Origin: Akanthomyces muscarius | Taxonomy: Eukaryota > Ascomycota > Sordariomycetes > Hypocreales > Cordycipitaceae | Length of the DNA stretch: 64,000 nucleotides | Direction of reading: 5' to 3' | Assembly: GCF_028009165.1 (NCBI RefSeq) | Contig: NC_079242.1 | Span: 1 to 64,000 of the forward strand | Shown: positions 21,499-32,840 of the stretch, in pieces | Position numbering within the stretch: position 1 is the first letter of the stretch | Layout of the letters: every line of letters starts with the position of its first letter | Program-made: the position numbers and the translations under genes | Notes under the pieces: model-generated | The model's input: the letters and a program-made list of their open reading frames with translations, nothing else | Told to the model about the DNA's origin: nothing | The model's database searches: none

Positions 21499-22920
21499 TT
21501 ACTCGGGCGCTGGAGGAACGCCCCCAATACACTCGTCCTCTCCATCACCGTCCGGGTCCGGAGTGTTGCAAATAGACTTGTAGCTCGGATGTTGCTGATC
21601 CATTGGCTTCATCACTCCATCTTGCCACTCGTACCCTAGTATTGTTAGTATGAGCGTATAGAAAAGAGCATGAAGAATAAACAAGGACAAGAAAACGGAA
21701 CGTACGCAGTGCCCACAGAGCAGAAGCCTCGCCGTCGACGAGGTAGGGCGAAATGCTGCACTTGTCTGTGAGAGTTTCGACATCGCCCTTGCAAGCCGGC
21801 ACGCTTCCGCCTTTTCCGACAATCTGCAGTTCTGACTTCTTCTTGGAGATGGTGCCACAGCTTTCGATCAGTTTTGGGAAGAAGACCCATCGCGTCCACA
21901 TCTCTGGGTCGGCCGCTGGATCAGCTGTGCGCTCGATGGACTCCATTTTAGCGGAACCATGGCTCCCTATACGCTGATAGTTAGTATGAAGCCCTCATCA
22001 TGATTCGATAGGGGAGAAAGGCAGACTGACACTCATATGTAACACCTGCTCCGAACACTTCCTTGACCACACCTTCGAGACCGGCGGAGAAGCCTTGGCT
22101 GATAGACGTCTCTTTGCCCTTGGTCAAGGCCAGTGCCTGGCCTGGCGGCTGCGACTCTCCGGCCTCGCCAGGTGCCCGTGTCTCTGGTCCAAGCAGGCCG
22201 GTACGTTTCTGCTCGCAGAAGGTCTGGCACGAGTTCATGTTGGGCCGAATCGGACCGCAGGATCCGTCTTCGTTTAGCGTGATGCCCTCGGGCCTGGGAC
22301 AATCGGTGCGCGACTTTCCAAAAAAGCTGACCGGGCAATCTGTTGCGGTCTCGTCGGCCCGGGCACCGAGAGGGCTGTCGCCCACAAACTCGAGCCAGCT
22401 TCCTCTGCCGCGTTTTCTCACCGAGCCTGGCGTGTCAGGTGGGTTCTTGCCGCCAGGTGGCTTGATGTTGATGCCGGCAAAGATCCCGTACGCGGCAAAG
22501 GTGAGGTTGTTGACCACGTGCACACCTGTGAACGTCCCAAGCTTGTTGCAGTCCTTGAATAGCTGGGCGATGCCACGCTTCACCTCACCCTGGGTAATAG
22601 TGCGGTTACGCGCGCTGCCGTTGCAGATGGACATGATGGTGGTGTTATGGCGCTTGTACGCGCATTCATTCATGGCCATGGGCAGTCCCGCTGGGGTAGC
22701 GGCCAGGTTCTCCTCCAAGAATCGACCGGCTTCATTGAGATCCTTCTGCTCCAGACTGTCGCTTGTAAGTTTGCATAACCGATTTTGTATCTGCTAGACG
22801 CTTGAAAATAACGCACCCTCTGTCTGCATAGCATTCGCTGTAAGAGTCGCTGTGGCGTGGTTCTGCAACAGAGCCACATACGACGGAGCTAAGTCCAAGA
22901 AGGACGAGAAAACCACGCAT
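21499..22920 (-). CDS. Secreted 14-cysteine protein, four exons (copy 2)
   Basis: Exons 22817-22920, 22031-22761, 21706-21966 and 21499-21635 encode the same 410 aa as the gene at 759-2180: signal peptide, 14 Cys, four sequons near the N-terminus, Gly/Pro/Arg-rich middle, acidic end. No change was seen, so both copies should be functional and indistinguishable in transcript data. Family unknown. Confidence 0.7.
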
Positions 22921-23022
22921 TTTAAGACCAAACAGGAGCGTTCGGTAGGAGAAATGCTATTACGCTGCTGATATGAAAGAGAAGCATAAGGGATTCCTCG
23001 TCTCTAGGTCAGCGCGGCGAGT

Positions 23023-23029
23023 ATTTATA
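23023..23029 (-). promoter_or_regulatory. TATA box of the secreted-protein gene (copy 2)
   Basis: Same TATAAAT on the minus strand as in copy 1, about 105 bp before the ATG at 22920. Confidence 0.45.
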
Positions 23030-23034
23030 CCTAG

Positions 23035-24654
23035 CTTTCACGATACTGTTGGCCTCTAATCGTATGTTGACAGCTATGAACCATTTCACTAACCTGATCT
23101 GTGTACTTACGCAGGAAAAAGTACCATGCTGACGGAGCATGCATGACTATATTTCGCGCGGTGGCTTTATGCAGCGGAAAGGCGTCGCCATCGTCGATTA
23201 TTATGGTCATCTTGCAGGTTCTTTATCCCCGTCGTCGCTCGCGTAGTAGTATAAGCCACGTACACTGGGCCGGCTGGGGTTTTAGAGCGTACTCTACGGT
23301 GAGGTGGATCGTGGCAAGGCTGCTGGGATGGAGATGAACTTCGAGGACTTTCTTCGTGATCTGTGCTATTGGTGTACCTTGGCGCCACCAATGCGGCGCT
23401 AATGCCGCCAAGGCTCAGAATTTGTGTGAAGTGTGACCGTTGCCAGAGTGCGCTAGGCTGCGCAGCCTGATTTGGACCCATGGCGGCGTCCAGGAGGAGC
23501 AAGCCTGGCGGAGGCCGCCATTTATAGCGTATGGGGCTGAACGAACATAGCTCCGTCCGCCGCTCCGATGGCATGTCACCCAAGGGCATGTTGTGAGGCC
23601 GCAACGAGCGACTGGTCTACTACTACTTTATATGCGCGTATCCACAATCTACGCTCTGCTAATTTGTCACTTGTTTGAGGATATAGCGGCTTGCTGTTAG
23701 ATTCCCTTTCTTTCTTAATTTTCCGAATCAACTGGTAGTGATAGAGTGCCCGTTGGAAGCGGCCCTCTATGAAGGGTCTTAGCTGGACTTCGTTGTCAAG
23801 TCGATGGTTGGCATGATATTTGCTATGCTTGAGGCTTATGCTAAACCACGGCCTGCCTTACTACTCGTAACTCGAAACCCTGTCCAAGTAGTGAGCCATT
23901 CCCTGCGCACGTACCCTCCTAATTAGATCCACACGGAAGAATATTACGATTAAATGTGTTACCGTGGGCGGATACCTCTTGGCAGGAAGACAATAGTTAA
24001 GAGTCCATGGTTGACTTGCTTTACATCGCTCGCTGCACGCTGCGAAGGATATCCCGCCTCTACCCGGGGCCACAGTGGAAGTCAGGCCAAGTTCACACGC
24101 AAGTGCCAGAAGACTGGCAGCCTCTCCCACCTGTGTTGAGGAAGACCGCGTCTGAATCTAGTACGGTCGGCCAAATAAGGCGCAAGTGAGGACACCGAAG
24201 CAATAGCAGGCGGCGACATTGTCGACATCACGTCCCCGTCAAACTAAACAAGAACCAGGTTACCAGGGCCGTTTGGCCAATTTTCCTTGCTCACCGCCTA
24301 GATAGCGGCGAATTTTAAATGGTCAGCTATGGGTATGCCTTGACGAAAGAGCAGATCCAGGATGCCGAGGAGGAAATCTCGCGGGAGGAATCCACATACA
24401 GATTCGCTAGACAAGTGGACAGGCCATCCATCGGGCGTCAGTTAACCAACTAAACAAAAGCCCGACCAATATCGGCCTCTCGTCGACGTAAGGGTTCGTT
24501 GGTTCCAACATCAGCTTAGTCGACTGGTCTGGGCGAGGTCACGGCGGCAGCGTCGGCCGCGTCGGCCGCGTCGGTAGTCGCGACGCCTCATGAACTTGTC
24601 ACGCGGGAGTAGCGGTACATGGAAGTAGTATTAGCAAATCGTATGTTCTTCGCT
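23035..24654. other. Intergenic region without a convincing gene (copy 2)
   Basis: Identical to 2295-3914. It contains the 44-codon ORF again at 24319-24453 and no other protein-like frame. Confidence 0.5.
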
Positions 24655-27600
24655 CTATAGACTTGCGTCACTATTGTCGCTTTCAGCACCGGCAGTGCTG
24701 TTCCCACTGCTGCGCTCTATGTCTTCGTCTTCGTCCGCGCTCTCGTCACCCTCGTGTAGAGCCCTATCGTCAACATATCTATACGTCTGAGGTGCTTCTG
24801 CTTGGTCTAGAAATTCGAAAAGTAGCCGATCATCACCTGACCCGTTATGCATGCTCTTGATTTCTTCTAAGAGTCTAAGTTTGGTGATAATCAGGCTCCG
24901 TTTACCTGAAGGGTCCTCAAAGAGCTGCTCAATAACGTTAACAAATTCTTGGAGACGGCATAGCTCACCACGGGCTTGGGCAGACGGCGGTTCGGTGAGC
25001 AGAGGCATGGCACCAACGGCAGCTCGGCTGGCGTGCCGCAGAAAATTCAGGACAGGTAGTGTGGGCAGGATCACGGTCGGCGTCGCCCCCCCATGCGGCG
25101 AACCACTCTCGACCGGCACCTCCCACAGCTGAAGGTCGATCGAATCCGGATCATTGAAGTTCCAGAAGCCAGATGGTGGACTCCCTGGCAAGCTCAAGTG
25201 CCGAGGTCCGGCCACCCGCAAGAGACATGCAAAGCACCTTTGAAGATCACCAGCCAGGCGCACCACCGTATCCAATGGTTGGCGAGCTACCCAGCCTGTT
25301 GTTATGGACAGTCCGCGCACCGCGCGGAAACTTTGGACGAGCTCTGCATTTCTATAGTGAAGCGCCTGATATGCTCTTTTCCACTTCGGTGAAAGAGGGA
25401 AAGCCGTTTTTTTAATCTAGACGTTCGCGTCTTAGTATAATGCTGAATCTACTCATGACCATCTACGTACCTCGAACGTGTCCGCTAAGTACCGGTATGG
25501 GTTAATGAGGGGAGCCCAGAATTGTATGCGAAAGAATGTTGGCAGATGGTTATAGCAGCAGCTCCGTCCGTGGCTTACGCTCATCTCTTTCGTCCGGTCT
25601 GGATTGAACATGACGGTGATGTAGCGACCGATGGTGTCCCGAAACAGGTTGCCAAATGGGACCGCGTCCGGGTGGCGCGCTGCGTTGTATAGATCGCGTA
25701 GTCGCTCGTAGAAGACCCGGAACGCGTTCCCGGCCCATGTCACTTTGTTCGGCGTCTCGAACAGTGTGTCGAACACATTTCTGCTCCATAGCTGCTCTTT
25801 GGGAGCCCGTTTTGCCATCCAGTTTGGTAGGCCCGTAGGGAGGTGTGGTGTGCTGTCCGGCGTCCCTGCGAGCTGCCGAATCTCCCACGCCTCGTCCAGA
25901 ATATCCAGTATAGTATGCGGGGTGACCATGCGCCCAGTAGGAGTTTGAATGGACTCGAGAGCTGTCGCGAGCGAGTTTGGTCCATTGGGATACTTACGCC
26001 GTATTTGGCTGTTCTTTACTTGGTCGTATTCCTCCAATGCCTTACGCCAATACAGCAACAGCTTGCTCAGCATGTGGAGCCCGTATTCTCTTGCCACCTC
26101 CTGCGCTGCAATGTGAACCGCCGTTTTTTCGTCCGTTATGGCTATGTGTAAGCTGGCTCGGTCGTGTTCGCGTAGATGTGCTGCTTTGAGCATTAGGTCT
26201 TCGATGATGTACGCAGCCGACACGTTACTACACGCAAAAGCCCGGACACTAGACTGGGCTGCCCATTCCGGGTGCAGAGGATTGCGAGGTATGTACAATT
26301 GCAGCAGCTTCGGAATGGACAGGTGACCGTGCATCCAATCGAGCTGGTCTAGTCTGAGCCAGAGAAGGCCTAAGTCGCAGACCGTTTCGCGTAGGCCGAG
26401 TCCACGTCGTGTGTACTGGACACGCCGTCCATCTTTGATCTGCTTCAACTGCCATTGGTTCTCCCATATCCATTTGTCGGCGAAGTAGTCCCTATCGCTA
26501 TTTAAGGACGACACGAGCAGTCGCAGGAAAAGCTCGGCGGTATAGAAGCACACGAGTGACCGTGAGCTCCGCTTGGCATGGGAAGATGCCTCGTCTTTCT
26601 CGCCGCTGTTAGCGAAAATATAGTCGAGTGGTTTGACAAACCGGCGCGCCATGGTGCAGACAAAGTCATTCACGTCTGCTGTTGGCAACACCCAAAAAGG
26701 CTTATGCTCAAGATCTCCCACGGACGTACAAGAGGCACCACCTACAGTTTGGTGGTCTAAAGTCCCGTCCTGCTCCCCTCGGTTAAACTTACCACCATGA
26801 AGCATCGTGAGGATGGCGTCAAGCCGAAACGTGATCTCTTTGCGGACGGCGTACCCGTTCGTGGGCGCGTCGTGGTCTGCTACAGCATCAAGATGGCGTT
26901 TATTGGCTTCCCACGCCCCCACCAGCTTCCGCCTCTGTGGCGCCCCGGTAATGGCGCTGGCACGGTCATGGCCCGCAGTGAAAACATCTTTCATCATGGT
27001 GTCTGTCAGTGCCAGGGCTGCAAGCGAAGGCGCGGCAAAAGGCCGGTAATCACTGGCAATGACAGAGAATCGTTCTTTATCACAGTTGTACGCCTTCGCA
27101 TGGACGACACCTAGTTTTGGACAGCTGGGGTGGCCAGGGTCGGTTGGTTGGGGCACACGCGCCGCCACACTTCGCACTTTGGCGTCGTAGGTAGCCGCAT
27201 CACGAAGGTGGTACGTGCGAAAGTACTCGGACTGGAGCCCCATATCTAGCGAAATGTCTCGAAGATCAGCGTGAAATTTCTCTAGACATCGTTTCTTCCA
27301 CAAAAGTGTGACGGGGACTTCGTCCCGACCCTCTGTGGTGGACGCCGTGGCCAGATCGCGGAGCCCGATATCCAACCAGCAGGACCGGAAGTCGAGGAAC
27401 ATCGGGTTGAGTGCGCGCATCACATTGCTCACAAAAAGGTCCAAGGACTGACCAAGAGTCGGCTGCGCAAAGCTGTTCTTGGTGTCATGGACCTGGAATA
27501 ACAGTTTGGGGTTCTGGAAGTAGGCAAATGCAGATGCGCCGTTTATGACGGAAATCCTGATTTGAGCGCATCTTGCCTGGAAGGCCTGCCAAAATTCGCC

Positions 27601-29673
27601 AAGGTACTGCCCTGGAACGGTGTAGCGTAAGTGGGCGGCACGAGAGCTGTCGTCTGCCGACCAGCGGTCCGTCGCTGGTTTCTCCTGATAGGATTTGCAC
27701 TTGGCATTGGCGATGGCAAATGTGGAAGGCATTTCTTGTCGAAACAAAGCCGGTAGCGTGGACTGGACGGCTGGCAAGATAGCACCGTTCACCAGTTCCT
27801 CCTGGCGCGCGAGCGACAGGGTGTAGGGAGACTTGGCGGCACGTTGCTGTCGTGCTCGCTGTGGCTTTACCGGCTTGCCATCGTTGGTGTTGGGGAAAAA
27901 GACAAACACGTCCATAGGAATGCCGCCGGCGACGAACGAACCGAGCAGCGTGTGTCGTGTGTGGCCCAGGTCGACGCCATGCGGCGCGATGATCTGATTC
28001 CCCGCGATGGACCGCGTATAGGGCGGGTTGAAGGAGAGCCGGAATGAGTTGTTGTCAGGCCGGATGGCGGCGAGGCTTGTGGGGCCGAGCCAAATACTGT
28101 CCACATCCCATGCTCTCGTGATGCGCACGTCGTGTATGCGGATGTCGCACTCCGACTTGGACAGCGACAGCGATGCTGGTGGTTGGGCAAGAAGTGACTG
28201 CCATTGTCGACCCTCGGTTCGCTCGTGCTGCGGTTCCAGTGCAGGCTCGAGCCTATCTCGGATCCACTGTGTCATTTCCTGTATGGAAAAGCAGTCCCGG
28301 TCTACATCAGGCGACTGCTGATGGGGCTCTTGACCTATATGCTCCGTCAGCTCTGCAGATATGTTGGTATGTAGAGGATACATACAAGCGCAGCGACCAG
28401 ACAGCGTCTCTTGGAATATGCGCAGGTAGGCATCGGATTGACGTGAGAGAAAGGTACGACCGGCGGTAGACTCAGCCGACTCAATGGCGGCAACAATCTC
28501 ATCAAGAGGATGGGGAGCAACGGATGATGCTGACCCAGCTTCAGTGGGTAGTGCGTGCTGAGGTCCGTCTGGAGAGGACAAAGTCTCGACGCACGGCGTA
28601 GAATCGTCCCCAACATACCCCTCCACACTGAGATCCCAACTCTCATCCGACACAAACAAGCCGGACTCATCTCTCGCACTGCATTCTGGCTCAGAATGGT
28701 TGTCTTGGTGCTCACCCGCGCAGTCGCTGACCGTCTCGTTCACGTTTTTCGTCTCGTCGGCGGCGGACGGGTGGTCGCGTTCTTCCTCGTCATTCTCTGC
28801 GGTGGTACCAAAAAAGGTCTCGCCCGTCGACACAACAATCACCGATCGTACAAGCGTGGCGTCCGCTCCATTAGCTTCCTCTGCAGTGTGCTCATCGCCC
28901 GGGTCGGGCGGGTCGGCCGCTGTGGGGAAGGTCGCACTTGTCGATTCGACTGGCGGTTCAATCGGAGCGGGTGACAGGATACGCACTTGACTCTGGGGTG
29001 TGTTTGCCTCGTCGATGTGCTCCTGCCAGCGCGTAATGCGCTGCCTGGCCCTGTGTTGCTGGACTCGACGGGTGGAGGAAGATGTTTTGGTCGCCGACAG
29101 TGTAGGTGGAGCGTCTTCACCTCGCTTATCCGGGATAGAGACACTGCCAGTAGCAGGCCGTAGAGCAAGGCAAACAGGTGCGCTCTTCACCGTTGTTTTC
29201 TCGTGCTCTCTTGAGACTTTCGTTGTTTGGTCTGAGAGGAAGGCGTTCGGCGTAGGGCTCTTGCGCTCACGGAGGTTGTATCGTTGCTCGGGTGCTGTCA
29301 GACATGGTGGACTCTGCCTCGTCAAGTCAGTTGTTTCAACGCGGCCCAAAGCAGCACTATGAAGACCATATGTCTCGCATGACTTTTGAAGTTCGTTCTT
29401 CGAACGGCTTTGTTGGTCTTGCCGTTGACCATCGTCGGTGTCTGGGACATTGTCTTGTCCGGCATGTGTTGACGCCGCGTTGTCTCTGATCTGCTCTTCA
29501 GCATGATCGACTGTGTTTATAATGCTGATGGCAGGTTCTTGCGCCACATCGGCAATGGTTTGGTCTCGTCTTGCTTGTGCAGCGGCTTGTCGTCGACGGA
29601 ATGACCGCTGTCTCTCCAATTCCCGCCGAAGTTGTTGCTCTTCGGAGGTGAGACTCACTTTTCGCCGCGTCAT
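24655..29673 (-). CDS. Unrecognised 1,637-residue protein, two exons (copy 2)
   Basis: Exon 1 is 25471-29673 and exon 2 is 24655-25365, with the intron 25366-25470. The protein is the same as copy 1 at 3915-8933: basic coiled-coil start, acidic disordered segment, large globular region, acidic tail. A frame of this length kept intact in both copies means the duplication is recent or the sequence is under constraint; the identical noncoding DNA around it favours recency. Confidence 0.8.
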
Positions 29674-30481
29674 GACAATCCTTCAAGTCACGTAGTTGGG
29701 TACCTGTATACACGTTTTATTTTCCAACTTGGTTATTATTATAGCAAGAGAGGATAGAGATGGCTGTGTTGGGTCCTATTGCAACCGCATCCTTTTATCT
29801 AGGGTAGTGCCCCCGGGCGCAGACAGGAAAGAATGTGCGACGACACCACCGCTTGGCCATTGTTGTCTCTTTCCACCCCCTATTCTGCGCCTGTGCACTC
29901 GCCGTAAAAAGAACGAGCGGGTGCAGTGTGATAACGCGTCGCAGTTGAACAGATCATCTCTTCTTTGTTTACACATGGCCGTCACAATCACACGAGGCTG
30001 AGCTATGGACAAGGGGTCCGACCAAGCATTTCGACCAACGGGAGGTACTGTGGCTTTGACAGGGGTACCGACCATCCATTTCCATGGTCTGCATTGGCTG
30101 CCTTGCCCTCGGTGGGGAAAACGCGCTCGCCAGAAGCCGGGATGTGTAACGCTGCGGCCCGTGCCGTATCGCAGCTTGACATCTGCGTCGTCTCGAGTCA
30201 GATCTGCTTCTGCTCCATCCTACCGCACGTTAACAGGAAGATGGCATGCGCAATCCGGAATACCACTGATTTGCAGTCTAAAATCTTCGTAGAGCCGACC
30301 AAAATGTCCATTACAGCCTGCTGCAGTCAGCTATCAACTTTTAAGAGCGTGCATCTTTACCGCCCGTTCGCTGTTCCCACCTCTTGCTCTTACTCTTGCT
30401 AGTCACTTCACTTTTTTTTCTGCCAAGTTTTTTTCTATTTGCTATCTAACTGTCTAACCCGACCCCAAACCGCCCTCTAAT
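29674..30481. other. Upstream region and right end of duplicated block (copy 2)
   Basis: Same as 8934-9741. No supported gene. The block ends in weakly telomere-like C-rich DNA. Confidence 0.45.
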
Positions 30482-30495
30482 CTAACCCTAAGTAA
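30482..30495 (-). repeat. Short telomere-like remnant at block 2 end
   Basis: CTAACCCTAAGTAA separates the end of the duplicated block from the first base of the truncated retrotransposon. It is C-rich on the plus strand, opposite to the array that follows copy 1. Confidence 0.75.
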
Positions 30496-31096
30496 CCCGG
30501 AATAGAGCCGCTAAAGGCCTGCCGGACCTCCCCTCCCCGCCGCCGCCTCTCCGGCGCTCCCAGCGCTGTACAACAGCCTCCCAGCAGCCACCCCAGCGCT
30601 CCCAGCGGTCAACCAGCTCCCCAACCGCCTCCCAGCAGCTCCTAGGCAACTAAGAGCCACCATAACGCCCCCCTACCCACTATAACACCTCTCTACCCAC
30701 TATAACACCTATACCAACACCCTCTACCAGCTAGAACATACCTTCCAGCACCTTCTAGCAGCTAGAACACACACTCTAGCGCCCTCTAGCAGCTAGAACA
30801 CACACTTTAGCGCCTTAAGCAGCTAGAATACACACTCTAGCGCCTCTATCAGCTAGAACACACATCCTAGCATCTTCCACAGCTAGAACACATATTCTAG
30901 CAACCTCCCTCCACCTACCCTACACCACCTCCTACCCTATACTACCTACCCTATACTACCTACCCTATACTACCTACCCTATACTCTCTTTCTTAGGACA
31001 CTCTCCTTTTACTTTCTTTCCTTACTATTACTTTCTCTAAATATATTATTAGAAAATTCCCGAGCGAGCTAGCTTAGATAACTCAATTTACAGTTT
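30496..31096 (+). mobile_element. 5'-truncated retrotransposon copy
   Basis: It starts at the base matching 16291 in the large element (CCCGGAA(T/C)AGAGCC). It keeps the last about 50 codons, including the TAA, the 3' UTR repeats, five or so 14-bp TACCCTATACTACC units and the 3' terminal segment with AAATTCCCGAGCGAGCTAGC. Identity is high but not complete. It ends directly at CTAACCCTAACC. Truncation from the 5' side is the usual outcome of incomplete target-primed reverse transcription. Confidence 0.9.
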
Positions 31097-31108
31097 CTAA
31101 CCCTAACC
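31097..31108 (-). repeat. Telomere repeat between two truncated elements
   Basis: CTAACCCTAACC joins the 3' end of the first truncated copy to the 5' break of the second. This is the spacer expected if one element inserted into the telomere repeat left distal to another. Confidence 0.88.
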
Positions 31109-31255
31109 CTATACTGCCTACCCTATACTACCTACCCTATACTCTCCTTCTTAGGACACTCTCCTCTCTTCTTCTTTCCTTACTATTACCTTCTATAAAT
31201 GTATTATTAGAAAATTCCCGAGCGAGCTAGCTTAGATAACTCAATATACAGTTTC
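31107..31255 (+). mobile_element. Second 5'-truncated retrotransposon copy
   Basis: Only the last about 150 bp remain: two or three 14-bp units, the TTCTTAGGACACTCTCC segment and the 3' terminal segment with AAATTCCCGAGCGAGCTAGC. It differs from the other two copies at several positions, for example ATATACAG for ATTTACAG, so it is an independent insertion, not a local duplication. Confidence 0.88.
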
Positions 31256-31266
31256 TAACCCTAACT
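31256..31266 (-). repeat. Telomere repeat at the third element 3' end
   Basis: CTAACCCTAAC follows the 3' end, then unrelated AT-rich DNA begins. It is the third independent instance of this junction. Confidence 0.88.
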
Positions 31267-32018
31267 TCACTATATACCCTATATTATAACCTATTAGGGC
31301 TAGGCGGCTTAACGTATAGAATAGCTGTCCTACTATATAGTAATAGATAATTCTATAATTCACCCTAACTTTAAATTAATTAGGGAATTTTCTAGACTTC
31401 CTAGATAATATCCTTTTATTTACTTACTAGTATAAATAGGTATTACTTATATAAATACGTGTATAATTTATTCTAAATAACTAACTATTAGTATTTATAA
31501 TAAAATATAAACAGGAACTTTAGATTATATATAAATAGCTCTATACTAGGTTAGATAATATTAGGCGGCTTAACCCTAAATATATAAACTAGTGGTATTA
31601 ATACTAGGCTTCCTCTACTTACTAGCTATACCTAGCTACTCTAGTAGGTCCCACTTCTTGCCTAAATAGGCTTTTACTAGCAAACTTTAGTTACCTATCT
31701 AGTATATAAATAATATTATCTAATTCTACTATAATCTCTATACTATATACTATAACCCTATTACTATATTACGTCTTTTCTTTTATATTTTACTAGCCTT
31801 TATCGTGAAAACCCCTTTAACTATATCTATACCCCTTTTTTAACCACGTCTACTCACCCTGTTTTTTATAGGTCTAAATTTTTAGTGCACTTTTTAACTA
31901 CGTGTACTACACGTGGTCGTCGTATTAGTGTTAGTAACCCACGAAATTTTCCACGACAAGCTGGTGAAATTACTCATAACCATCTCAATCACCAACTAAA
32001 TACCGCGTGTCGCCTAGC
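31267..32018. other. AT-rich region, possibly RIP-affected
   Basis: 31267-31850 is very AT-rich with abundant TA and ATA steps and no coding frame. TAGGCGGCTTAAC occurs twice (31303, 31563). 31880-32000 returns to normal composition and has a short frame without an ATG context that I trust. This may be a decayed repeat; RIP is inference from composition. Confidence 0.5.
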
Positions 32019-32840
32019 ATGTACGCGCCATTCGAAGAGCAGCGGAGCGACGGGCAAAGAGTATTATTCTCTGAGGACTTTAAACGGCTCTGCTGGCCTC
32101 TCAGCGGCACGTTCCCAACCGCGCTGTCTGTTATGAAGACCATGCGTGGTGCCTTGCAAGAGATGGAGCCCCTGCAGCGCGGAAATGGAACATGGCATGA
32201 AATTGCGTTTCTACCGCTGACGCAACCGAAGGTCTCGTCTATCAATGCTTACGTTCCCATGTTGGATGAGTATGAAGGGAACTGGGTAGCGTGGCATAGG
32301 GACCACGAGGAAGCCGAGTATGTGGCAAATTGGAACTTGGATGACCATACGCGGCCGTATGGCAAGCAAGAAGAAGATTGCACCTCGGAAACGGATTCAT
32401 TTATAGGTTATATCGCGAGCTGCTGTGGCCAGAACAGACCGGAGTATAAAGCCCGTCTGACAGTGCAGGTAAAGCCGGCCGCTGGCAAGGAATTCGTTAC
32501 GATACATGACTACCTGTCTGGTATGTTGGCTATTAGAAGAATTTGTTTGCTTGAGGCTTTGCTTGAGACTAATTGGAATAATATAGTGGTGCATCCGTGG
32601 ATGATGAGTCTCCGCGAGGATATTATACAAGCTATGACTGTTAGGGGAGACGGAACGGACATAGCACTTGAGTCCGCGCGCGCTATGGACTGGAAGATTT
32701 CCGTAAGGGCAGCTCCGTGGCACAGTATCTTGACGCATCAGATGTGGCTGAGCAATCATACTAAAACTGCGCCGCTAGATGAGGCTAGAAGGAGGTTGCT
32801 CCTGGCGGCAGGCACGTCGAGGGATTTAACTAAGCCATAG
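32019..32840 (+). CDS. Hypothetical protein, 273 aa
   Basis: ATG 32019 to TAG gives 273 aa. It has many Trp, His and Glu residues (NWVAWHRDHEEAEYVANW), no signal peptide, no membrane segment and no domain that I recognise. Composition and codon use look like a real protein, in contrast with flanking AT-rich DNA. The end (GTSRDLTKP) is not diagnostic, and an intron near 32522 (ggtatg) is possible but not required. It could be a decayed or subtelomere-specific gene. Confidence 0.45.
   Translation: MYAPFEEQRSDGQRVLFSEDFKRLCWPLSGTFPTALSVMKTMRGALQEMEPLQRGNGTWHEIAFLPLTQPKVSSINAYVPMLDEYEGNWVAWHRDHEEAEYVANWNLDDHTRPYGKQEEDCTSETDSFIGYIASCCGQNRPEYKARLTVQVKPAAGKEFVTIHDYLSGMLAIRRICLLEALLETNWNNIVVHPWMMSLREDIIQAMTVRGDGTDIALESARAMDWKISVRAAPWHSILTHQMWLSNHTKTAPLDEARRRLLLAAGTSRDLTKP

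Larger units (their letters stand above)
20741..30481. repeat. Segmental duplication, copy 2
   Basis: Direct repeat of 1-9741 with no mismatch seen by eye in the stretches compared. The repeat may extend left of 20741, but this cannot be tested because copy 1 is cut by the window start. At the right end copy 2 runs into TCTAACCCTAAGTAA and then a truncated retrotransposon. Confidence 0.97.
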
